Positions 45,388 through 57,010 of a stretch of DNA of 64,000 bases are shown here, piece after piece; within the stretch, counting starts at the first letter, position 1, and the number at the start of each line of letters is the position of its first letter. The translations under genes and the position numbers were made by a program. Below the pieces are notes generated by a model. The model saw only the letters and a program-made list of their open reading frames with translations. It did no database searches and was not told where the DNA came from. The DNA lies in contig NC_077235.1 in assembly GCF_027887165.1 (NCBI RefSeq), forward strand, positions 7,641,378 to 7,705,377. The letters run 5' to 3'. Source of the stretch: Monodelphis domestica (lineage: Eukaryota; Chordata; Mammalia; Didelphimorphia; Didelphidae).

Positions 45388-47103
45388 AAATGACCATCCT
45401 ACCCAAACTTATTCATCTATTTAGTGCCATACCCATTGAACTACCAAAATACTTCTTCACTGATTTAGAAAAAACCATAACAAAGTTCATTTGGAAGAAC
45501 AAAAGATCAAGGATATCCAGGGAAATAATGAAAAAAAAACACATATGATGGGGGCCTTGCAGTCCCTGACCTAAAACTATATTACAAAGCAGCAGTCATC
45601 AAAACAATTTGGTACTGGCTAAGAAACAGAAAGGAAGATCAGTGGAATAGACTGGGGGAAAGCGACCTCAGCAAGACAGTATACGATAAACCCAAAGATC
45701 CCAGCTTTTGGGACAAAAATCCACTATTCGATAAAAACTGCTGGGAAAATTGGAAGACAGTGTGGGAGAGACTAAGAATAAATCAACACCTCACATCCTA
45801 CACCAAGATAAATTCAAAATGGGTGAGTGACTTAAACATAAAGAAGGAAACCATAAGTAAATTGGGTAAACACAGAATAGTATACATGTCAGACCTTTGG
45901 GAGGGGAAAGGCTTTAAAACCAAGCAAGATATAGAAAGAATCATAAAATGTAAAATAAATAATTTTGACTACATCAAACTAAAAAGCTTTTGTACAAACA
46001 AAACCAATGTAACTAAAATCAGAAGGGAAACAACAAATTGGGAAAAAATCTTCATAGAAACCTCTGACAAAGGTTTAATTACTCATATTTATAATGAGCT
46101 AAATCAATTGTACAAAAAATCAAGCCATTCTTCAATTGATAAATGGGCAAGGGAAATGGACAGGCAGTTCTCAGATAAAGAAATCAAAACTATTAACAAG
46201 CACATGAAGAAGTGCTCTACATCTCTTATAATCAGAGAGATGCAAATCAAAACAACTCTGAGGTATCACCTCACACCTAGCAGATTGGCTAACATAACAG
46301 CAAAGGAAAGTAATGAATGCTGGAGGGGATGTGGCAAAGTAGGGGCATTAATTCATTGCTGGTGGAGTTGTGAACTGATCCAACCATTCTGGAGGGCAAT
46401 TTGGAACTATGCCCAAAGGGCGACAAAAGAATATCTACCCTTTGACCCAGCCATAGCACTGCTGGGTCTGTACCCCAAAGAGATAATGGACACAAAGACT
46501 TGTACAAAAATATTCATAGCTGCGCTCTTTGTGGTGGCCAAAAACTGGAAAACGAGGGGATGCCCATCAATTGGGAAATGGCTGAACAAACTGTGGTATA
46601 TGTTGGTGATGGAATACTATTGTGCTAAAAGGAATAATAAAGTGGAGGAATTCCATGGAGACTGGAACAACCTCCAGGATGTGATGCAGAGCGAGAGGAG
46701 CAGAACCAGGAGAACATTGTACACAGAGACTAATACACTGTGGTATAATAGAATGTAATGGACTTCTCCATTAGTGGCGGTGTAATGTCCCTGAACAACT
46801 TGCAGGGATCCAGGAGAAAAAAACACCATTCATAAGCAAAGGATAAACTATGGGAGTGGAAACACCGAGGAAAAGCAACTGCCTGAATACAGAGGTTGAG
46901 GGGACATGACAGAGGAGAGACTCTAAATGAACACTCTAATGCAAATATTATCAACAATGCAATGGGTTCAAATCAAGAAAACATCTAATGCCCAGTGGAC
47001 TTACGCGTCGGCTATGGGGGGTGGGGGGGAGGAAAAGAAAATGATCTATGTCTTTAACGAATAATGCTTGGAAATGATCAAATAAAATATATTTTTAAAA
47101 AAA
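45388..47103 (+). mobile_element. Second L1 copy, 3' 1.7 kb only
   Basis: Begins inside ORF2 at the point equal to 43213 ('tgaccatcctacccaaac') and runs to the same 3' end. By eye it is about 98% identical to the first copy over 1.7 kb. It has one extra A in an A-run (45532-45539 area), which shifts frame, then an open ORF2 C-terminal frame (45760-46758), and a six-base insertion near 47043 in the 3'UTR. Its A-rich end leads directly into the right 18-bp duplication. Confidence 0.93.
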
Positions 47104-47121
47104 AGAAAAAAAAAGAGTACA
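47104..47121 (+). repeat. Right target-site duplication of the compound L1 insertion
   Basis: Identical to 38512-38529. Because it lies after the second L1 copy rather than after the first, it ties both copies and the segment between them to one insertion. Confidence 0.8.
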
Positions 47122-49434
47122 GAAAATTCATTGTCTTGTAGCCCTTGAGTGAACATATGGATTGAAGGACAAACATCTGCCTCTTGGGGAAGCCAATCAT
47201 ACTTTAACACAATTCCATGAAGTTAGGTTTTTGTTAAAGTCAAGTGTGACTCTCTACTGGTACTCTTTTAAATTGCCTGAAGGTCAAGAGAAACCAGAGA
47301 ATAGAAACACACAATGGAAATGCATATTCTTCTTTAATAGGGTCCAACTTGTATAAATAACAGTAATCACCTCTATAATATGTCCCACAATGGCTCTTCT
47401 ATGTCCCACTTAGAAGGATGTTAACCTTCTTACCCTTGACCTAATCTTGAGTTACAGAAATTCCAAGTGTACTGGCTACCAGATGATGGCATATTGGACC
47501 CTTTTAGCTCTTAGAGGTCATCCATAATGAGCCAAAGTATAACAACATTTTAGAGTCGAAAGAGACATAACTGAATCTCTAATACTTGAAAAAAGGTCTT
47601 CCTCTGAAGTGCTCATCTTCCCCTCTTTCCAGAAGGAACCATCCCATCCTAGACCTAAGAAGGCAACTGAGCACCATCACAGTCTTACTTGTTCCCTCAT
47701 ATTCCTGATGGAAGAATATGATATGAGTTCAAACAGCCCATTTAACTCTGGGAAACTATATTCAGACTGTTACAGAATCAAAGCCTTCCAGAATTGGTAG
47801 GGACTTACGCACGAAAAAAGAAGAGTGAATCCATCAATTACAACATCTCTTTAGGTCTATAGCCATTATGATGCCTTATAGTCCTCAGGGAGATACATTC
47901 ATTATGGACAACCAACTACATCCTTATTTGGGCAATTGTACTTTACCATATTTTCATGAGATTTTAAGATTTTGATTAGAGAAATATGAAGAGATTCTCT
48001 TAATTGTGATGCTCTTTTAATCTGCTAAAAGGCAAGAGAAAGCATAGGATTTTATGATAAGAATGTATATGCTTTTGCTACATGTTTCATTCCTTACAAA
48101 AAAATAATCACCTCTAGAAGATGACCTACAAGCATTCTCAAAAGATCCATTTAGAATGATGCCCATCATGTTGGTCCTGACCTGATCATGAGCATCAGCA
48201 GTTCCAAGTATATTAGCTACCAGATGGTGTAATTCTTTCAAAGAGCCCATTCTGTTCTGGGAAGCAGTATTTGATGAGTCACAGAATGACAGAATGCAAG
48301 AGCTTGAAGAGACATCACAGCCCATCAAAGGGATTCAAAGGTAATAGGATATTAGGACTTAATCATACTCTACTTATGGTAAGAACCACCAAGCCCTGAA
48401 AATGCAACCCAGGGCCACCCTACTCATTGCCCCCATATACACTTGACAGGAGAAGATGATATGTGTGCTAAGAGTTCACTGAATGCTGGGAAATTGTGTT
48501 CAGAAGACAACAGAATTAGTGGCTCTCAGAAAGGGTAGGAACTTCAGCAGCTAAAAAGATGGGGACCTATACATGAAATAAACCCTTTCCTTAATCCTGA
48601 ATCAACTTGTCCTTTTAGGTAAGAATATTTGCTTCCTGAGGCTGTCAATTACTCTTATTTTTTTTATACTTGTTACTCCTTTTTTCTGAAAAGGGTACAA
48701 GAAAAATCATTGAATTTCAATACTAGAATGTATAGGCAGTTAGTTGTAGTGTCCAATCTATGTAACAAAAATAATGGCCTTTAGAAACTGGTTCCACTAA
48801 AAAGGATACCCACCAAATGGCTCAATATTGGACTCCACGCTTCAGTCATTTCAGGTCTACTGGGAACGAGTCTTCTTTATTTAGTTGGGGCATATTTAAC
48901 ACTAGGCAGCTGTCTGCAGTGAGTCAAAGAGTAAGAGCATCTCAAAGCTGAGAACATCATCAACTGGCCCTCATGCAAAAGTAACTACCTTTGAAGTACT
49001 GATTTCCATCTTCTTATTTATGGGACGAATGAGACACCCTATCCCACAATGAAAGATGAAACCCAGGCCAGCCTCAGTCTCGTTTTTTCACTCATCTACC
49101 AGTCAGAAGAAGAATATGTCTCCACAAAGGGCTCATTCGACTCTGAGAAATTATATTCAAGGAGCAAAAGAAAAAGAATCAAAGCATTCTGGAGCACGCA
49201 GGGACTTCGGCACATGAAAAGACAGAAGCATACAGTCCTAAGTTAGATTCTTCTTTTCCTTAAGAATATAAACAACACACTGTCTTGTAGAGCTTGGGTC
49301 AAGGTGTTCATTTGCCTCCATAGGCATCCAATTGTACGTGTGCACAGCTCCATGCAGTTCACATGTTTTTCATGAGACGAGTGTTAATGAGATTTTCTCA
49401 ATTTGAACATGTCTGGTGTCTTCTTCCACATGAC

Positions 49435-49615
49435 CAATATGGAAATATGTTTTACATGATCGCCCATATATAGCCTATACTAAATTGCTTCCCACGGTAG
49501 GGAGGGGGGAGGGGAAGGAGGAGGGAAAGAATGTGGAACTCAAAATTTTAGAAAACTAATGTTCAAAACTGTTTTTATACCTAATTGGGTAAAAATAAAG
49601 GACTGAAAGACTTCA
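49435..49615 (+). repeat. Unclassified LINE-like 3' tail, older copy
   Basis: 'atatggaaatatgttttaca', 'ctaaattgcttcccacgg', a G-rich run (49500-49530), 'ggaactcaaaattttagaaa' and an AATAAA at 49605. Compare 45207-45387. Confidence 0.5.
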
Positions 49616-49762
49616 TTTAACATTTAAATATATTTGCCCTCTAAATTGCTGATAGACCCAGAAAAAGAATAAAATTCCAAAATGGGAATATATATTCAAC
49701 TGCACTTCGGCCAAGAAAAATACGGATAGTAAAACAATCTATTCCAGGAATATTTATTATTT

Positions 49763-49948
49763 TAAACACTCACCTTCTGTCTTAGAATCAAGGCTGAGGC
49801 AGAAGAGTGGTGGTAAGGGCTAGGCAATGGGGGTTAAGTGACTTGCCCATGGTCACCTAGCTAGGAAGTATCTGAGACCAGATTTAAACCCAGGACCTGC
49901 CATCTCTGGGCCTGGCTCTCAATCCACTGGGCCACCACGCTGCCCCCT
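49763..49948 (-). mobile_element. WSINE-type SINE (antisense) in the old array
   Basis: Antisense, with a small internal deletion in the tail. Flanked by CAGGAATATTT and CAGGAACATTT, an 11-bp duplication with one mismatch. Confidence 0.9.
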
Positions 49949-52900
49949 CAGGAACATTTTCTTATATTCTATGTAAAAGAAAGCCCACTAAAAGGCAAAT
50001 AGACTCAACAAAAGCACCTGTAATTGGCTATGAGAGTGTATAAAACTTTCTACGTGGTCATTGAGCTCCAAGAAGAAATCTCTAATGAGTCAAAGATCAT
50101 TTTGGAATTGGGTGAGACATCAACTGGACCTCTACTAGGTGGAAAGGCTCAGATAAAATGATGTTATTCTACTTATAATAGGATATTCCATCTCCCACAA
50201 CGAGAGAGCAGCTCCAGTTGATCCCAACCTCTCTTATTTGCTCAAAAATGATGGCAAGAAATGTTGTGGCATTTTAGGGCCAATTCAACTGGGAGAAGTT
50301 ATAGTCAAATTTTTAGAGTAAAAAATATTCTCAGAAGAGGCAAAAGTACAAGAAAAACAACATTTCTTCATGTCTACAAACCATTAGATCATATCAGAAT
50401 CCATGAGGAAGTATGTCTATTCATGGAAAGCACCATATTGTAACTGCAGTAAATTTTATGCCTACAAAGATTAATGAGGTTTAAAGGTTTTTTCATAAAG
50501 AAGCAGGGATTCGATTTTTTCAATGTTCTATGTATGATTCCTTAGAATATCCTCTGGAACAAAGCTAGCACAGATTTTTTCACAATACACAGGTATATCC
50601 TATTGCTGAAGGGGCCCTTCTATATGGGAATGGTAATCAACTCAATAAGATGCTCCACACATGGTTTTTCATGTTTGATTCAGAAGGATACACACCCTCT
50701 TGACCCTGACCAGATCCAAGCCTCAGGAATTCTAAGGATACCGGGTACCGGGTATGAAAATCATTTCCCAGGGAAAATTCAACTACTATTGATCCACTGC
50801 CACAGGTCATAGAATAATCAAGAGGGATGACCTTTGGCATTCCAAAACAGCCAAAATCATCTTCCTTAGAAATATCTATCTTGCTCAAATTTGGATAGGA
50901 ACTAGCAGCCTCTAAAATTAAGCCCATCACAGTCTCCCTTGTCCCAATAAGCACCTGAGAAAAGAAGACTTGGGTTCTGTGAGCCCATTCCACCCTGAGG
51001 GACAATGTTCATAGAACCAATGGATCTGCAAAGTGGAGAGAAACCTTGGCAGCTGAAAACATAGCCCTCTAACAGAAATAAAAGGTTTCCTCAAGACTTC
51101 AACCAAGAGGTTGTTTTCTTGTCCATATAATGGGTCTGCTTTGGTGAGGTCACATGTCTTAGCAAAGAAAAGCAAACATCTTCTGAGTCACTAGATTTAA
51201 ACATTCACCACATAAGCAACAAAATTGGGCTTCTCTCAATTTTGAACACATTATTGAATGAAATTCCTTCACCTAGAAGGAAAGCATGAAATGTCACAAT
51301 AAGAATGTATAGTTTGCAGTTACAGGGTCCAGTGCAGAGAAGGGTAGTAATCCCTGCTGTACTATGTCTAGCAAGCATTCCCCCATTTTTGCACTGAGGT
51401 TGCCTTATATAGCTTCCCTTGACTTCAACCAGAACTTGAGCAATCTCGACTGGTTGCCTTATCATTCATATATTTTCTATACATCACTTCTTTCAAGCAA
51501 TCACATTTCTTTTAAATCGGACTTTAAAAGTGGTAATGTGTATGGACTTCCAACTCCAATGTGAACGGCAATTACATTCTCTAAAAAGTACCAAAGATGT
51601 TCACTAGATTTCTTTGGAGAAGGTCACAACCCAACTGCTACTGCCCTGATCCAGAGCTTCAGTAATTTCAAGAAAACTGACCAGCCAGGAGGCATAATAT
51701 TTTCTCAAAAATAAATCGAAGCAATCTTCAATGACTAAACCTGAAGGAATAACACTTTAAGATTGGGTGGGACACTGACTGGTCCTCTACGACATGCAAA
51801 AATATGTGTCTCAGAAGGAGTATTGCACTCCAACTATGGAAGGAATCCCGTTACCCAAGAATTAACTAAGCAGCCTAGGTTCATTGGAGTCACACTGGAT
51901 CCAACAAAGTCATGAAGGAAGAATGGAGTCTAAGGGTCCATTTTAGTCCAAGAACATTCATTACAAAGTATCACAAAATCAGATTCTCTGAGATGATAAA
52001 GACTTCAGGAGAAAAAGAGAAAAACAAATACTTTCAACACAACATTGCTTCACATACATGAACCATAAGGTCACAGTGGACACCATGGGTCAACATGATT
52101 ACTCCTTGAGAACCACCTTCTTGCAGCCTTGGTCAATTTTATTCTTCCAAAGATGCTTTAAGTTTAAAAGTGTTTTTCTTAAAAAGAAGCATGAATTGGA
52201 TTTTTACCAGTCCTGCACCCTCTGCTCCTTGCCATTGTTTCAGGGACAAGAACAAAGAATGCCATGATCCACATGAATATTTTTCTTCTGTAAGGGATCC
52301 TATACACAGGAAAAGAAGTCAAATAAACAAAATGCCCCATAAATGGTCTTCAGTGTTCATATCTGAAAGATACCATATTGACCTGACCAGATCCAAGATT
52401 GAGGAAATCTAAGGATCCTAGGTACCACTACTATATAGGCTTACCACAACAGGTCACAGAATAGCAACACATTCTACGACCACCTGAGAGAAGATGATGA
52501 TGTGAACTTTAAGGGTACATTCCACTCTGAGACCCAGTGTTCAAAAAATAACAGAAACAAAGGGTCTTCAGACTGGACAAAACCTTAGCAGCTGAAAACG
52601 CAGCCTTCTACATGAAATAAAATGTTTCCATATGAGTACACATGCGAAATTTTCTTCTTGGCCATAAAAAAGGTCTGCTTTGATGAGGTTCAATGTCTTT
52701 TGATACAAGGAAATCAAAAAGTCCACAGGGTTGGTGGGTTTAAACATTCCCCATATGATTAAAGAACTAACTACTCACAGTTTCGTACCCATTTCTGATT
52801 GAAATTCCTGAAGAAGAAAGGAAATCATGAAATTTTACAAAGTGCACATATTCTTTGTGCCACACAGAGGAGGGCAGTAACCACCTCTATAATATATTCT

Positions 52901-54162
52901 GCAAGACGTCCCTCACATTTGAACTGAAGCTGCCAAACTAATAGCCCTTGATTTCAGGCAGAGATTGGGCCATCATAAACCTAGTGGTTGTCATATATAC
53001 ATTAAATGTTAACTACCCAACTGTCCCTTCAAATGATCTAAGTTAAAAAAGGGATACTGTAGTCTTCTTTTAAAAAACCCAAATCAATTGTCAACAACAA
53101 TTATCACCAGAGAAATAATTCATAATTTTTGTTTTGAGAAGGACCCTGCTCAATTGCCACTGACCTATTCTAGAGGTTCAGGTATTTCAAGAATATTGGC
53201 CAATCTGCAGAATATTTTCCAGAGAGTTCTTCAGCTCTAGGAAAATTTCTGTCATGCCTAAAACTGAAGGAATCATACTATAAACCTTAGGTAGTATCTC
53301 ATCAACATGTTTACTATAAATCTAAAAATATGTGCTCCAGAAAGGCCTTTTATACTCCACTTAGGGAAAGAACTCCAATACCTAAAACTTAATAAAGTAG
53401 ATAAGGCTTATCAGAATAATATTAGATTCAAGAAATCGTGAAAGGAAGAATATAACATGGAATCTAAAGGTCCATTTAATTTTGAGAACATTCATTCAAA
53501 AATGTCATGGAATCATTCACAAATGGGATAAAAGGCTTCAGTAGCAAAATAGAACATTGCTTCATAGCTTTTAACCAGCAGGGTACTGCAGGCACTAAGA
53601 GGGAATGTGACGACTCCTAGACAATCAGTTTCTTTTCATCTGGATCATTTAGTCCCCCAAAGATGCTTGAGGTTTAAAGGATTTTCATAAAAAAACCAAG
53701 AATTAGATTTTTTTTTTTTTGCGATCTTGTACCCGTGTACTCTTTGGCAATATATGTGGGACAAGAATGCCAATAGAATCTTATGATATACATGTATATC
53801 CTTATACCACTGGGGTCCACAGAAATGGCAACTGCCTCAATAATATGCCCCAAAAATGATCTTTCACATTCAACTCAGAGGATACTCACTCTCTTGACTC
53901 TGACGAGACCAGGCTTCTGGAATTCCAAGGAGATTGGGTAGACGATGGTAATCTTTTCTCAGGGCAAACATAACCACAATAGGCTCACTGTAACAGACCA
54001 AAAAACAATAACATAGAGGAGCTGACAGGGATAATGCTTGGTACTTTAAAATATATAAAACAATGGGTTGTAAAATATCCATTTTCTTCTTTATCAGGGA
54101 GGAATCAATAGGCTCCACAACAATGCCAATCACTCACGACTCTACTCCAATATACACTGCAC

Positions 54163-54541
54163 AGAAACAATACTAGTGGGAGACTTTAACATACCACTCT
54201 CAAATTTAGATAAATCAAATGAAAAAATAAAAAAAGAAAGAGGTAAGAGATGTGAATGAAATCTTGGAAATATTAGAGTTAAAAGATATATGGAGAAAAA
54301 TAAATAGGGGCATAAAGGAACAAACCTTTTCAGCTCAAATGGTACATTCATAAAGATTGACCATTTATTAGGGCAAAAGAGCAAGGCAAAAAAAGAGAAA
54401 TAAAAAAGGAACCCTTTCATATCATAATGCAATAAAAATAATAATCAGTAAGGGCGCATGGAGAGCCAATTCAAAAATTAATTAGAAATTTAATAATATG
54501 ATTCTAAAAAATAGGTTAAAGAACATATCATAGAAACAATC
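54163..54541 (+). mobile_element. L1 ORF2 endonuclease-region fragment at the array boundary
   Basis: Matches 41192-41580 of the 38-kb L1 ('actagtgggagactttaaca', 'aaatttagataaatcaaat', 'gaccatttattaggg'). It lacks both L1 ends and any poly(A), and stops abruptly at 'tagaaacaat' where the satellite phrase 'ctgttcctacagaaagg' begins. The old 745-bp array lies left, the young satellite right. It is therefore a recombination remnant, not a simple insertion. Confidence 0.88.
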
Positions 54542-57010
54542 TGTTCCTACAGAAAGGAAAGGAACCTTAGAAGCTCCTAATACCACAATGTCTAAAAGAT
54601 GAGGAGGATTCTATGGACTCATTATATTCTGATATACAATATTGAAGATATACTAGAAGTATTGTTACTAAAGAATGGGAAATGACATCAGAAACTCTAA
54701 ACTCTAATAGCCCTTCATATACAACATACACAACATTCAACATGCTATAGCACTATTGTTTCACCAAAATGGGGAAGGAACTTAGAAATGAAAAATACCA
54801 CCCAATCTAGTTGATGATAGTTGTTCAAAGAGCCCAGTCCATTCTGTAATGCAATATTCATTTTTTAAAGAAATATTGTTCCGACAGAATTGGAAAGAAC
54901 CAGTGAAACATAAAATCACAAGAAACATACAGAATGATGCCAGTTTAAACACCCTTTTCATTCTGAGATACAATATTCAACATGTACTAGAAATTTTGGA
55001 TCTACAGAATGTTACAGGTCCTCAGAGGTTATGAATAGTAACATGTCCAGAAGATGATGTGGCTTCTGAAGGCTCAATACGTTGTCATATACAGTGTCCA
55101 ACATTTGATAGAAACATTTTTTTACAACAAGTGAAACAACTTCAGAAATTCTAAATTATAATGGCCCATCACATTCTAAGAGAAAATATTCAAGGAGTTA
55201 TAGTATTATTATACCAACAGATTGAGAAAGGAACTCCAAAATGGCAAGATGTTACCTCATCTGGAGGAAGATGAAGGTCCTCAGGGGAGATTCCATTCTG
55301 TGAAAAAATATGCAATGTGTTACATATATATTATACCAATAGAAAGGAAAAGAACTTCAGAAAAACCAAATACCAAACTCTTTTTTGTCTAGAAGAAATG
55401 TCTAGAAGACAAAGAGGATTATAAGCCACCATTAAATTCTGAGATATAATATTCAATTTTTTTGAGAAATATTCTTCCTGCAGAGGGGGAAAATAACTCA
55501 AACAAAAAAATACCCTCTCTACATAACAATGCTTACTCCAAGGTCCAAGTACATTCTGTAATCCAATATTCAATTTTTTATATAAATATTGTTCCTACAA
55601 AAAGGAAAGTTATTTCAGAAACTCCAAATACCACCATCCCTAAAAAAGGAGGAGGATTCTAAGGGCTCATTATATTCTTATACACAATATTCAATGTGCT
55701 ATACAAATAAGGTTTGTATTGAATGTGAAAGGACCTCAAAAACTCTAACATGTAAAAGCCCATCACATTCTAAGACACAACATTAAATGAGTTATAGTTC
55801 TATTGTAGCAACAAAATAGGAAAGGACCTTAGAAATGATTAATACAAAACTCTCTAGTTCATGATGCTTGGTCAAAGGGCCCAGTCCATTCTGTGATACA
55901 ATATTCAATTTGTTTTATATAAATAACACACCTACAGAAAGGAAATGGACATCAGAATCTCCTAATACAACCATCTCCAAATGATGAAGAGGATTCTAAG
56001 GACACATTATATTCTGATATACAACATTCAAGAAGTACTAGAAACATTTTTTCTATAGAATGTGAAAGGACATCAGAAACTCTAAAGTTTAATGGCCTTT
56101 CACTTGCTAAGATACAACATTCAACGTGTGATAGCTATATTGTTCTAACAAAATGGGAAACGATCTTAGAAACGAAAAATACCACCCACTATAGATGATG
56201 ATAGTTGATCAAAGAACCCAGTCCGTTCTGTTATACAATACTCATTTTTTTAAAAGAAATATCGATCCAACAGAATTGGAAAGGACCAGTAAAATTCCAA
56301 ATCATAATAAACAGAGAATGATGCCAGTTCTAAAGACCCTTTTCATTCTGAGATACATTATTCAATATGTACTAGAAATTTTGGATCTAAAGAATGTAAA
56401 AGATCCTCAGAAACTATGAATACCAAGGTGTCAAGAAGATGAGGTGTGTTCTGAATGCTCAATACATTGTCACATAAAATATCCTAGTTGTTACAGAAAC
56501 ACTGTTCTACAGCGAATGAACCGACCCCAAAAATTCTAACTTCTAATGGTCCATCATATACTAGAAGGAAATATTCAAGGAGTTATAGTATTGTTTTTCC
56601 ATCAGACTGAGAAAGGAACTCTGAAATGGCAAGATCCTACCTTATCTGGAGAATGATACGGGTTTTCAGGGCTGATCCTATTCTGTGATACGATATTCAA
56701 TGTATTTGAGATATATTATGCCTAAATAAAGGAAAAGAACTTCAGAAAAACCAAATACCAAAACTATTTAGAAGACAAAGAGGATTGTAAGCCACTATTA
56801 AACTCTGAGATAAATATTCAATTTTTTATTAAATATTATTCATGCAGAGGGGGAAAAAGCTCAGAAACAAAAAAACACCTTTTCTACATGAAAATACTTG
56901 CTCAAAGGGCCCAGTCCATTCAGTGATACAATATTTAATTTTTTATAAAAATATTATAACTACTGAAAGGAACGGGAACTCAGAACCTCTTAATACCCCC
57001 AACTCTAAAC
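54542..57010. repeat. Satellite array, diverged monomers, proximal part
   Basis: Monomers of about 110-121 bp recur, each built around 'attctgagatacaatattca', an 'aaatattgttcctacagaa' phrase and 'ggaaaggacctcagaaactc'. Twelve or so monomers form a unit of about 1.35 kb. The marker 'ttggaa-gga-cagtgaaa' occurs at 54890, 56277 and 57300, and the 1.02-kb gap lacks three monomers. Units here are clearly diverged from each other and from the copies further right. No SINE is present. Confidence 0.8.

Larger units (their letters stand above)
47122..54162. repeat. Ancient tandem array, unit about 745 bp, right part
   Basis: Continues the array of 34795-38511. 'taatcacctctataatatg'-type landmarks lie at 47361, 48105, 48770, 50632, 51346, 52878 and 53828. 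'gaaat/gttcaaag...ggacttcagcagctaaaa' blocks lie at 47750, 48490, 49150, 50290, 51005, 51950, 52540 and 53490. Typical spacing is 660-770 bp or a double of that, after removing a SINE and a LINE tail at 49.4-49.9 kb. About nine units. Some spacings (590, 950) show internal deletions or duplications. No coding frame is conserved between units. Confidence 0.65.
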
